A stretch of 64,000 nucleotides of DNA from Stenotrophomonas bentonitica (GTDB taxonomy: Bacteria > Pseudomonadota > Gammaproteobacteria > Xanthomonadales > Xanthomonadaceae), in the NCBI RefSeq assembly GCF_002887735.1, contig NZ_PKQP01000002.1, forward strand, positions 372,001 through 436,000, written 5' to 3'. The notes beneath the pieces were generated by a model, which saw nothing but the letters and a program-made list of their open reading frames with translations, did no database searches and was not told where the DNA came from. Numbering within the stretch: position 1 is the stretch's first letter; each line of letters begins with the position of its first letter. Below are positions 44,992 to 55,852 of the stretch, piece after piece. Both the position numbers and the translations under genes were made by a program.

Positions 44992-45780
44992 TCAGTCCTG
45001 GGTGACCCAATGCGGGGAACGCTTGTCGAGGAAGGCCCCGAGGCCTTCCTGGCCTTCGGCCGAGACCCGCAGGCGGGCGATCAGAGCCGCGTTGTCGCGG
45101 TCGGTGGCGTCCCGGTCGCGGCCCAGCGCCACGCGCCGGACCAGGTCCTTGGCCGAGGCCGAGGCCACCGGGCCGGCCTTGTCGAGCAGGCCGAGCTGGC
45201 GCTGGACGGCCTCGTCGATCCGTTCCGGCTCGATCAGCTGGTGCACCAGGCCGATGCGCAGGGCGGTTTCGGCGTCGAAATGCTCGCCGGTGGCAAACCA
45301 GCGGCGGGCCTGGCGCGGGCCGATCGCGTCAATGACATAGGGCGAGATCACCGCCGGCAGCAGGCCCAGGCGGCTTTCGGTCAGGCCGAAGCGGGCGCTG
45401 GTGCTGGCGATGGCGATATCGCAGCAGGCCACCAGGCCGACCCCGCCACCGAAGGCGGCACCCTGCACGCGGGCGATGGTCGGCTTGGGCAGCTCGTCCA
45501 GGGTCCGCATCAGGCGGGCCAGGGCAAGCGAATCCTGGCGGTTGTCCTCCTCGCTGGCGGCGGCCATGCCACGCATCCACTGCATGTCCGCACCTGCCGA
45601 GAAGGAGGCGCCTTCCCCGGCCAGCACCACCGCGCGGACATGGTCGTCGCGTCCGGCGGCCTCCAGTGCGGCGGTCAGCTGGGCGATCAACGAGGCGTCG
45701 AAGGCATTGTGCAGGGTCGGGCGGTTCAGCCACAGGGTCAGCACCGAGGCGCTGCGTTCAATCCGTAATGCGTCACTCAT
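44992..45780 (-). CDS. Enoyl-CoA hydratase, likely methylglutaconyl-CoA hydratase
   Basis: A 262-residue crotonase-fold enzyme. Oxyanion-hole segments are ASFSAGADMQWM and VQGAAFGGGVGLV; the catalytic glutamate lies in LTESRLGLLPAVISPYV. The AGADxxWM phrase is typical of the LiuC / AUH branch, which hydrates 3-methylglutaconyl-CoA in leucine breakdown, giving the substrate of the HMG-CoA lyase nearby. The carboxylase and isovaleryl-CoA dehydrogenase genes of the pathway are not in the window. Start ATG 45780 is chosen; an in-frame ATG lies 7 codons upstream. Confidence 0.85.
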   Translation of the reverse strand: MSDALRIERSASVLTLWLNRPTLHNAFDASLIAQLTAALEAAGRDDHVRAVVLAGEGASFSAGADMQWMRGMAAASEEDNRQDSLALARLMRTLDELPKPTIARVQGAAFGGGVGLVACCDIAIASTSARFGLTESRLGLLPAVISPYVIDAIGPRQARRWFATGEHFDAETALRIGLVHQLIEPERIDEAVQRQLGLLDKAGPVASASAKDLVRRVALGRDRDATDRDNAALIARLRVSAEGQEGLGAFLDKRSPHWVTQD

Positions 45781-45860
45781 GGGCGGGTTTACTCCATACA
45801 TGTACAGATCATAGCGGGCCGTTGGTCACGGACAATGACGCGGCGCGGCGATGGTAGAAT

Positions 45861-45878
45861 TGATAACCATTCCTATCA
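45861..45878. promoter_or_regulatory. Fur-box-like operator of the feo operon
   Basis: TGATA-N8-TATCA forms a dyad (TGATAACCATTCCTATCA) 16 bases before the feoA GTG, in a locally AT-rich spot of an otherwise GC-rich region. It resembles the classical Fur box (GATAATGATAATCATTATC) in half-sites and spacing. TAGAAT at 45855-45860 may be the -10 element it overlaps. Iron-replete Fur would shut the operon. Confidence 0.72.
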
Positions 45879-45893
45879 TCGAGAAGGCGCTCC

Positions 45894-46151
45894 GTGACGT
45901 TGTCCGATCTGGCGCTGTACAGCTCCGCCCTGGTGGAGTCCGTGCAGGAACTACACGCAAACGATGCGATCGCCCGCCGCCTGAAGGAGCTTGGCTTCGT
46001 CAAAGGGGAAGAGGTCCGTCTGGTAGCCCGTGGTCCGGTCGGCGCCGAGCCGCTGCTGGTGCAGGTCGGGTTCACGCGCTTCGCCCTGCGCCGCAGTGAG
46101 GCCGCCCGCATCGTGGTCACCGCGCTGCAGGGCCAGGAGGCCCGCGCATGA
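45894..46151 (+). CDS. feoA: Ferrous iron transport protein A
   Basis: An 85-residue SH3-like cytosolic protein that interacts with FeoB. It has RRLKELGFVKGEEVRLVARGP, the FeoA core, and FALRRSEAARIVV at its end. Start is GTG 45894; the first ten residues before the core are a little longer than usual. It overlaps feoB by 4 bases (ATGA), and lies directly behind a Fur-box-like palindrome. Confidence 0.93.
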   Translation: MTLSDLALYSSALVESVQELHANDAIARRLKELGFVKGEEVRLVARGPVGAEPLLVQVGFTRFALRRSEAARIVVTALQGQEARA

Positions 46152-48007
46152 GCGCTGCCGCCAACGCCCTGCGCATCGCCCTGGTCGGTAATCCGAACAG
46201 CGGCAAGACCGCGCTGTTCAACCAGCTGACCGGCAGCCGCCAGAAAGTAGCCAATTACACCGGCGTAACCGTGGAGCGCAAGGAAGGCCGCCTGCGCGCG
46301 CCGTCCGGCCGCGAATTCGCCGTCCTCGATCTGCCGGGCGCCTACAGCCTGCAGCCGGCCAGCCTGGACGAGGCGATCACCCGGGACCTGTGCCGGGGCT
46401 TCTACCCGGGCGAGGCCCCCCCGGACGTGCTGCTGTGCGTGATCGATGCCACCAACCTGCGCCTGCACCTGCGCTTCGCGCTGGAACTGCGCGAGCTGGG
46501 CAAGCCGATGATCGTGGCGCTGAACATGGTCGATGCGGCCGAGCGGCGTGGCATCAAGATCGACGTCCAGGCGCTGGAACAGGCGCTGGGCGTGCCGGTG
46601 GTCGAGACCGTGGCGGTGCGCCGCAACGGCGCGGCCAGGCTGGTGGAGCGCCTGGATGCGATGGTGCCGCACCTGCAGGCCCCGGTGGCGGTGCCCGCGG
46701 CGCAGGCCGACTACCACGCCCAGGTGCGTGACATCCTCGCCGCCTCGGTCAGCATGCCGACGCGGACGGCGAAGATCGACGACGCGCTTGACCGCTGGCT
46801 GCTGCACCCGGTGTTCGGGCTGCTGACCCTGGCGGTGGTGATGTTCCTGATCTTCCAGGCGGTGTATGCCTGGGCCACGCCGGTGATGGACCTGATCGAG
46901 GCCGGCACGGCCGCGCTGGGGGGCTGGATCGGCGGCGCGCTCCCCGAGGGCCCGCTCAACAGCCTGCTTACCGACGGCATCATTGCCGGCGTGGGGGGCG
47001 TGATCGTGTTCCTGCCGCAGATCCTGATCCTGTTCGCCTTCATCCTGGCGTTGGAAGAATCCGGTTACCTGCCGCGCGCGGCTTTCCTGCTGGATCGCAT
47101 GATGGCCGCGGCCGGCCTGTCCGGCCGTTCGTTCATCCCGTTGCTGTCCAGCTTCGCCTGCGCGGTGCCGGGCATCATGTCCACCCGCAGCATCCAGGAC
47201 CCGCGCGACCGGCTGGCCACGATCCTGGTCGCGCCGCTGATGACCTGTTCGGCGCGCCTGCCGGTGTATGCGCTGCTGATCGGCGCCTTCATCCCGCAGA
47301 AGCAGATCTGGGGCGTGTTCAACCAGCAGGGCCTGGTGCTGTTCGGGTTGTATGCGGCCGGCATTCTCAGCGCGCTGCTGATGTCCTGGACCATGAAGAA
47401 GTGGCGCCGCGACAAGAGCGAGCATCCGTTGATGCTGGAACTGCCGTCCTACCGCATCCCGCACCCGCGTGATCTGGCGGTGGGCCTGTACGAGCGCGGC
47501 ATGATCTTCCTCAAGCGCGTGGGCGGCATCATCCTGGCGCTGACCATCCTGCTGTGGTTCCTGCTGTCCTTCCCGGGCGCGCCGGAGAACGCGACCATGC
47601 CGGCGATCGACTACAGCTTCGCCGGTCAGATCGGCCACGCCATGGCGGTGTTCTTCGCGCCGCTGGGCTTCAACTGGCAGATCTGCATCGCGCTGATTCC
47701 GGGCCTGGCCGCGCGTGAAGTCGCGGTTGCCTCGCTGGCCACGGTCTACGCACTGTCGGCCGCCGATGACGATGCCGCCAGCCAGGCGCTGACCCCGCTG
47801 ATCAGCGATGGCTGGTCGCTGGCCACCGCGCTGTCGCTGCTGGTCTGGTACATCTACGCGCCGATGTGCATTTCGACGCTGGCCACGATCAAGCGCGAAA
47901 CCAACTCGTGGAAGCAGATGGGCTTTGCCACCTTCTACCTGTTCGCGGCCGCGTACATCGCCTCGCTGATCACCTACCAGGTGACCGTGGCCTTGGGTGG
48001 CGGCTGA
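46148..48007 (+). CDS. feoB: Ferrous iron transporter B
   Basis: A 619-residue inner-membrane Fe(II) transporter. The N-terminal G domain has the P-loop GNPNSGKT (14-21), G3 DLPG and G4 NMVD motifs. The membrane part has two Gate repeats, with the conserved cysteines in SSFACAVPGIMSTRSI and MTCSARLPVY, and a C-terminal core ending with YAPMCISTL. It is shorter than the E. coli protein (about 770), mainly in the cytosolic linker region and the C-terminus. It is coupled to feoA and to the small downstream gene (TGATG). Confidence 0.95.
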   Translation: MSAAANALRIALVGNPNSGKTALFNQLTGSRQKVANYTGVTVERKEGRLRAPSGREFAVLDLPGAYSLQPASLDEAITRDLCRGFYPGEAPPDVLLCVIDATNLRLHLRFALELRELGKPMIVALNMVDAAERRGIKIDVQALEQALGVPVVETVAVRRNGAARLVERLDAMVPHLQAPVAVPAAQADYHAQVRDILAASVSMPTRTAKIDDALDRWLLHPVFGLLTLAVVMFLIFQAVYAWATPVMDLIEAGTAALGGWIGGALPEGPLNSLLTDGIIAGVGGVIVFLPQILILFAFILALEESGYLPRAAFLLDRMMAAAGLSGRSFIPLLSSFACAVPGIMSTRSIQDPRDRLATILVAPLMTCSARLPVYALLIGAFIPQKQIWGVFNQQGLVLFGLYAAGILSALLMSWTMKKWRRDKSEHPLMLELPSYRIPHPRDLAVGLYERGMIFLKRVGGIILALTILLWFLLSFPGAPENATMPAIDYSFAGQIGHAMAVFFAPLGFNWQICIALIPGLAAREVAVASLATVYALSAADDDAASQALTPLISDGWSLATALSLLVWYIYAPMCISTLATIKRETNSWKQMGFATFYLFAAAYIASLITYQVTVALGGG

Positions 48008-48261
48008 TGGAGACCGGCCTGCTGCTGCAGTACGCCGTGATCGCGCTGGCCGTGCTGGTCAGCGCGTGGGTGGTGATGAAGAAGCAGTTCCCCGGCACCG
48101 TGCGCAAGGCGCGCGGGGCGATCGCGCTGGGGCTGGTGAAGCCGCAGCGCGCCGCCTGGCTGCAGGCGCTGGGCCGGAAGATCGCACCACCTGCCACGGG
48201 TGGCGGTGGTGCGTGTGGCGGCTGCGACAGTTGTGGGCCGACGCCCCCGAAGCAGCACTGA
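48007..48261 (+). CDS. Small membrane protein of the feo operon (FeoC-like position)
   Basis: An 84-residue protein that starts inside the feoB stop codon. It has one N-terminal transmembrane helix (LLLQYAVIALAVLVSAWVVM), a basic middle, and a Gly-rich tail with three cysteines, CGGCDSC. It has no winged-helix pattern, so it is not classical FeoC, but it occupies that place; the cysteines could bind iron, an Fe-S cluster or a redox partner. I recall such proteins as DUF6587 in Xanthomonadaceae; that label is from memory. Confidence 0.75.
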   Translation: METGLLLQYAVIALAVLVSAWVVMKKQFPGTVRKARGAIALGLVKPQRAAWLQALGRKIAPPATGGGGACGGCDSCGPTPPKQH

Positions 48262-48327
48262 GCCGCCAGGGCAGGGCTGCGCCAAAACCTCTTGTGCAGC
48301 CTCACCACCACCCGCTAGCCTGCGTGC

Positions 48328-49068
48328 ATGACTACCACTCCCCTACGTTTGCTCATCCACGGTGCCTCCGGCCGCATGGGCCAGGCGCTGCTCCGTCTTG
48401 CCGCCGACAATCCCGCCCTGCAGGTCGTGGCCGCGGTCACCCGCCGCTCGCCTGCCCAGCGTGTGGTGGACGGCGTGCCGCATTTCGCCAGCAGCGAGCT
48501 GGCCGGCGCGCCCCAGTTCGATGTCGCCATCGATTTCAGCCTGCCCGAGGGCTTTGATCCGGTGCTGGCGCTGTGCGTGGAGCGCGGTGCGGGCTTCGTG
48601 TCCGGCACCACCGGCATCAGCGAGACGCAGCGCCAGGCACTGATCCAGGCGGCGGGCCGGATTCCACTGGTCTGGGCCTCGAACTTCAGCCTGGGCGTGG
48701 CGGTGCTGGATGAACTGGTGGAGCGGGCCGCAGCGGCGCTGGCCGGCTGGGACTGCGATATCGTCGAATCCCACCACACCCAGAAGAAGGATGCGCCTTC
48801 CGGTACCGCCCTGACCCTGGGCGCCGCGGCGGAGAAGGGCGGGGCGCACCCGCACTACGCCAGCCTGCGTGCCGGGGACATCGTGGGCGAGCACCTGGTG
48901 CAGTTCACCGGGCTGGGCGAGCGCATCGAGCTGACCCACCGCGCCACCAACCGCGACATCTTCGCCCGTGGCGCGCTGTTTGCCGCGGCCCAACTGCCGG
49001 GCCGCGCCCCGGGCAGCTATCGGGTCCGCGACCTGCTGGATGGCGCCAGCCCGCCGCCCGCCGTCTGA
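48328..49068 (+). CDS. dapB: 4-hydroxy-tetrahydrodipicolinate reductase
   Basis: A 246-residue enzyme of lysine and meso-diaminopimelate synthesis. The NAD(P) motif is IHGASGRMGQ, and the catalytic block is ESHHTQKKDAPSGTAL with the paired histidines and lysines; GTTGIS and NFSLGVAVL follow the usual spacing. It is 66 bases from the feo operon end. carA lies 241 bases downstream. The length is slightly shorter than the E. coli protein (273) because the loop before residue 55 is reduced. Confidence 0.95.
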   Translation: MTTTPLRLLIHGASGRMGQALLRLAADNPALQVVAAVTRRSPAQRVVDGVPHFASSELAGAPQFDVAIDFSLPEGFDPVLALCVERGAGFVSGTTGISETQRQALIQAAGRIPLVWASNFSLGVAVLDELVERAAAALAGWDCDIVESHHTQKKDAPSGTALTLGAAAEKGGAHPHYASLRAGDIVGEHLVQFTGLGERIELTHRATNRDIFARGALFAAAQLPGRAPGSYRVRDLLDGASPPPAV

Positions 49069-49090
49069 ATGGGGCCCGCGCGGCCCGCTG

Positions 49091-49119
49091 GGGCAGGCGC
49101 CTGAACCGGCGCCATGCCC
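49091..49119 (+). terminator. Hairpin after dapB
   Basis: GGGCA-GGCGCC and GGCGCC-A-TGCCC form an 11-bp stem with one bulged base and a 6-base loop, 22 bases past the dapB stop. A smaller GC hairpin (GGGCC/GGCCC, 49072-49086) precedes it. There is no T-run, so factor-dependent termination would be needed. Confidence 0.5.
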
Positions 49120-49155
49120 TCTGTCGGGCTGAATAGGGCAATTGCACGCGGATAC

Positions 49156-49184
49156 TGGCGTCGAACCCGGCTTCCCTTTACAAT
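49156..49184 (+). promoter_or_regulatory. Candidate carA promoter
   Basis: TACAAT at 49179-49184 is a good -10 hexamer. With 17-base spacing the -35 would be TGGCGT (49156-49161), which is weak. If used, the carA leader would be about 120 bases long. It contains T-runs (49239-49264 region) and a GGACCGGTCC palindrome, which leaves room for leader-level control by pyrimidines. This is a guess from hexamer shape only. Confidence 0.35.
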
Positions 49185-49309
49185 TCCCGCTCGCCGAATC
49201 ACGACAGCCGGACCGGTCCAGAACCGCAGTCCGCGCTTTTTTGCAGCCGCTTTTTCGTGAAGCGCAGGCGTGACTTCGGCGACCCCTCGGTAGCCAAAGT
49301 GAGATTTCC

Positions 49310-50440
49310 GTGACCCAAGCCGCAATCCTCGTCCTCGAAGACGGCACCGTATTCGAGGGCGAATCCGTAGGCGCGCCCGGCCTGTCCGTTGGTGAGGTGG
49401 TGTTCAACACCGCCATGACCGGCTATCAGGAAGTGTTGACCGATCCTTCCTACGCCCGGCAGATGGTCACGCTGACCTACCCGCATATCGGCAATACCGG
49501 CATGACCGACCAGGACGACGAAGCGGCCAAGGTGTGGTCGGCCGGCCTGATCGTGCGCGATGTGCCGCGCCGCCCGAGCAACTGGCGCAGCCAGGTGTCG
49601 CTGCAGGATTGGCTGATCCAGCGCGGCGTAGTCGCCATTTCCGGGATCGATACCCGCAAGCTGACGCGCATCCTGCGCGAGCGCGGCGCCCAGAACGGTG
49701 CGCTGATGGCCGGCGAAGGGCTGAGCGTGGAAACGGCGCTGGAAGCGGCCCGCACGTTCCCCGGCCTGAAGGGCATGGATCTGGCCAAAGTGGTCAGCAC
49801 CGACAAGCGCTACACCTGGACCGAGGGCCAGCTGGATCTGGACAGCAACGCCTTCGTCAACGCCGCACCGCGTTTCAAGGTGGTGGCCTATGACTTCGGC
49901 GCCAAGCTCAACATCCTGCGCATGCTGGCCGAACGCGGCTGCGAGCTGACCGTGGTGCCGGCGCAGACCCCGGCCGCCGAAGTGCTGGCGATGAACCCGG
50001 ACGGCGTGTTCCTCTCCAACGGCCCGGGCGACCCGGAACCGTGCGATTACGCGATCGCCGCCATCAAGACCTTCCTCGAGAAGAAGGTGCCGACCTTCGG
50101 CATCTGCCTGGGTCATCAGCTGCTGGCGCTGGCCTCCGGTGCGAAGACGGTCAAGATGGGCCACGGCCATCACGGCGCCAACCACCCGGTCCAGGACCTG
50201 GACGGTGGCCGCGTGATGATCACCTCGCAGAACCATGGCTTCGCGGTGGATGAAGCCTCGCTGCCGGCCACCCTGCGCGTGACCCACCGCTCGCTGTTCG
50301 ACGGCACCAACCAGGGCATCGCCCGCACCGACGTGCCGGCGTTCTCGTTCCAGGGCCATCCGGAAGCCTCGCCGGGCCCGCATGACGTCGGTCCGCTGTT
50401 CGACCGCTTCGTGACCCTGATGGCCGAGGCCAAGGCGTGA
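49310..50440 (+). CDS. carA: Carbamoyl-phosphate synthase, small subunit
   Basis: A 376-residue glutaminase subunit that delivers ammonia to CarB for arginine and pyrimidine synthesis. The triad is Cys266 (FGICLGHQ) with His350 and Glu352 (GHPEASPG). The N-terminal domain begins [12 protein letters not shown] and contains [17 protein letters not shown], typical of CarA. The start is GTG 49310. The stop overlaps the ATG of a small secreted protein gene, so carA and carB are not adjacent here as they are in E. coli. Confidence 0.97.
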   Translation: MTQAAILVLEDGTVFEGESVGAPGLSVGEVVFNTAMTGYQEVLTDPSYARQMVTLTYPHIGNTGMTDQDDEAAKVWSAGLIVRDVPRRPSNWRSQVSLQDWLIQRGVVAISGIDTRKLTRILRERGAQNGALMAGEGLSVETALEAARTFPGLKGMDLAKVVSTDKRYTWTEGQLDLDSNAFVNAAPRFKVVAYDFGAKLNILRMLAERGCELTVVPAQTPAAEVLAMNPDGVFLSNGPGDPEPCDYAIAAIKTFLEKKVPTFGICLGHQLLALASGAKTVKMGHGHHGANHPVQDLDGGRVMITSQNHGFAVDEASLPATLRVTHRSLFDGTNQGIARTDVPAFSFQGHPEASPGPHDVGPLFDRFVTLMAEAKA

Positions 50441-50994
50441 TGCGCAGCCCCGTGCTGCTGCTGTCGCTGTTGTGCTTCACCGGTGTGGCCCAGGCCGCAC
50501 CGGCCACGGATGCGGAGGTGCGGGCGGTGGTCCAGTCGCTGGGCCTGGGCACGCTGGGCACGGACATGGCCAAGCTGATGGTCGACAACGTGCCCGCGCT
50601 CAATGCGCTGCCCGAGACCGATCGCCAGTGCGCGCATGCGCCGATCAAGAGTCTGCTCGACGCACAGTTCCGTCGTTCGGTGATCTCCGGCCTCGGCAAC
50701 GACGGCGACGAGGTGATCGCGGAGTGGTCGCGCTTCCTGGGCACCCCCGGGGGCAAGAGCCTCTCCTCGGCCTTCGCCGCTGCGAATCCATCGACGATCG
50801 CCGAAAAGTCCAACGTGGATCTGAGTGAAGCCGAGCGCGCCGAAGTGGCTGCGTTCCTGGCCAGCCCGGCCTACACCCGCTTCATCGCCACGCTCGACAT
50901 CGAATCGGAGCTGCCCGACGACATCGGCGTGCAGCTGGCCAAAGGACTGCAGGACCAGTGCCGGATCGCGCTGAACCCCGACGATATTTCCTGA
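50440..50994 (+). CDS. Small secreted protein of unknown function between carA and carB
   Basis: A 184-residue protein with a signal peptide ([19 protein letters not shown]). The mature part is mostly helical and acidic, with two cysteines (RQCAHAP and DQCRIAL) that could pair. No known motif is recognised. It is coupled to carA (TGATG overlap) and lies 54 bases before carB, so all three are probably cotranscribed. A link to carbamoyl phosphate is not evident; it may be an inserted gene. Start ATG 50440 is favoured over a GTG one codon earlier. Confidence 0.72.
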   Translation: MRSPVLLLSLLCFTGVAQAAPATDAEVRAVVQSLGLGTLGTDMAKLMVDNVPALNALPETDRQCAHAPIKSLLDAQFRRSVISGLGNDGDEVIAEWSRFLGTPGGKSLSSAFAAANPSTIAEKSNVDLSEAERAEVAAFLASPAYTRFIATLDIESELPDDIGVQLAKGLQDQCRIALNPDDIS

Positions 50995-51048
50995 TCGACA
51001 GCGTGCGATCACCCCCATCTGCCTCGCTGTCCAGACTTAGAGAAGACA

Positions 51049-54287
<3,239 letters not shown>

Positions 54288-54291
<4 letters not shown>

Positions 54292-54764
54292 GAGCACCGA
54301 TCACCCTGAAGGGCGCGCAGCGTCTGCGCGAAGAGCTTGACCACCTGAAGTCGGTCAAGCGCCCGAAGGTCATCGCGGCGATCGCCGAGGCCCGTGAGCA
54401 CGGCGATCTCAAGGAGAACGCCGAGTACCACGCCGCGCGCGAAGAGCAGGGCTTCATCGAAGGCCGCATCAAGCAGCTGGAAGGCGAGCTGTCGCATGCC
54501 GAGATCATCGACATCACCAAGCTCAACGCCGGCAGCAAGGTGGTGTTCGGCGCCACGGTCGAGTTGTCGGACGTGGAGAGTGATGAAGAAAAGCGCTACC
54601 AGATCGTTGGCGACCTGGAAGCGGACATCAAGCTGGGCCTGATCGCGATCTCCTCGCCGCTGGCGCGCGCCCTGATCGGCAAGCTGGAAGGCGATGCGGT
54701 CACCATCGACGCGCCGGCCGGCCAGCGCGAGTACGAAATCGTCAGCGTCCAGTACCTGGACTGA
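54288..54764 (+). CDS. greA: Transcript cleavage factor GreA
   Basis: A 158-residue factor that rescues backtracked RNA polymerase. The N-terminal coiled coil carries the acidic tip in [18 protein letters not shown], needed for stimulated cleavage, and the C-terminal domain has [15 protein letters not shown]. The ATG overlaps the carB stop TGA (4 bases). The following rpfE-like gene starts 5 bases after the stop. Confidence 0.96.
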
Positions 54765-54769
54765 CCGCG

Positions 54770-55690
54770 ATGGCCACGGCGACGTTGTTGCTGCCGGCGC
54801 GCAGCCGGTTTCCGGCGGCGCCGCTGCCCGATGACGTCGCCAAGGCGCTGGGGCGTGCCGAACGCCGCAGTGCCGATGCGGGCGAGCGCGCCCAGCTGCG
54901 TCGGCATTTCCAGACGCAGCCGGACGCGTGGTCGGCCGCAGCCCTGACCCGCCAGCTCGATGTTGGCGATGCCGATGGCGCGGCCTGGCTGCGGGCCGAT
55001 CCGGCGAACGTGGTGCCGGACATGCATGGCGCCCGCCTGATGGGGCACGGGGATACCCTGCGTCCCGATCTGGCCGATGTCATGCACCTGCTGCCGGCGT
55101 TGCAGCCGTTGTTTGCCGGGTTCGGTTTCGTGCTGGATGCCCCGGTGCCGTCGCGCTGGTACCTGCGTCTTCCGCCGGGCACGGCCCTGCCAGCCTTTGC
55201 CGAGCCGGATGAAGTGCTCGGCGATGATCTGTTCGCCCATCTGCCCGAAGGCGATGCCGGCCGCCGCTGGCGCGCCCTGCTGACCGAAGCGCAGGTGGTG
55301 CTGCACCAGCATGCGTGGAACCAGCAGCGCGTGAGCGAGGGCAAGCGCGCGATCAATTCGCTGTGGTTCTGGGGTGGCGGTGAGCTGCCCGAACGTGTGA
55401 CCACCGCGCATGCCCAGGTCCGCAGCCGCGATGCGCTGCTGCAGGCGCTGGCCAAGGCCGCGGGTCTGCAGGCCGATGGCGAGCAGACCGTGGATGCCCT
55501 GGTGGACCTGCGCCAGCTGCGTTCGCTGGAACAGCTGGGCAACGATGCGATCCGCCCGTTGCTGGCGGCGATCGCACGCGGGGAGTTGAAGCGGCTGGTG
55601 CTGGATTTCGAGGACGGCACCCGCGTGGAGATCGACAAGGCCCAGCGCTGGCGGTTCTGGAAGAAGCCGGTGCAACTGCACGAGCTCTGA
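54770..55690 (+). CDS. rpfE: RpfE-like protein
   Basis: A 306-residue cytosolic protein. A conserved block near residues 180-205 reads EAQVVLHQHAWNQQRVSEG followed by INSLWFWGGGELP, which is also found in proteins annotated as phosphoglycerate-mutase-like. No catalytic site is obvious. Its place between greA and recJ matches the gene called rpfE in Xanthomonas, where mutants affect virulence factor production; the symbol is assigned on that basis. The other rpf genes (rpfF, rpfC, rpfG) are not in this window, so this is only the edge of that region or a displaced copy. Confidence 0.7.
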   Translation: MATATLLLPARSRFPAAPLPDDVAKALGRAERRSADAGERAQLRRHFQTQPDAWSAAALTRQLDVGDADGAAWLRADPANVVPDMHGARLMGHGDTLRPDLADVMHLLPALQPLFAGFGFVLDAPVPSRWYLRLPPGTALPAFAEPDEVLGDDLFAHLPEGDAGRRWRALLTEAQVVLHQHAWNQQRVSEGKRAINSLWFWGGGELPERVTTAHAQVRSRDALLQALAKAAGLQADGEQTVDALVDLRQLRSLEQLGNDAIRPLLAAIARGELKRLVLDFEDGTRVEIDKAQRWRFWKKPVQLHEL

Positions 55691-55733
55691 GTCCGTCGAA
55701 GAACCGCGGGACAGTGGCCGTCTCCGGCGCGCC

Positions 55734-55802
55734 ATCCACGCATGGCGTGGATCTACCGTTTTACTGCCGGTATTCCGGGGTAGATCCACGCCATGCGTGG
55801 AT
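55734..55802. repeat. Inverted SMAG pair upstream of recJ
   Basis: A reverse copy (55734-55756; stem ATCCACGC/GCGTGGAT, loop ATG, ending CTAC) and a forward copy (55780-55802; GTAG, same stem, loop CAT) face away over 23 bases. The stem sequence is unlike the AGCCGACT family at 24595, so two SMAG subfamilies occur in the window. The forward copy contains an in-frame ATG (55793) that could be mistaken for the recJ start. Confidence 0.85.
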
Positions 55803-55852
55803 GCGTTCCCCGGGCAGTATCATGGTCGCGCACGTCATCGATCGAGCCCGTT

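Noticed and set aside
54770..55690. Annotation as a cofactor-independent phosphoglycerate mutase.
   Set aside because: The protein is far too short for that enzyme and shows none of its metal-binding or phosphoserine motifs.
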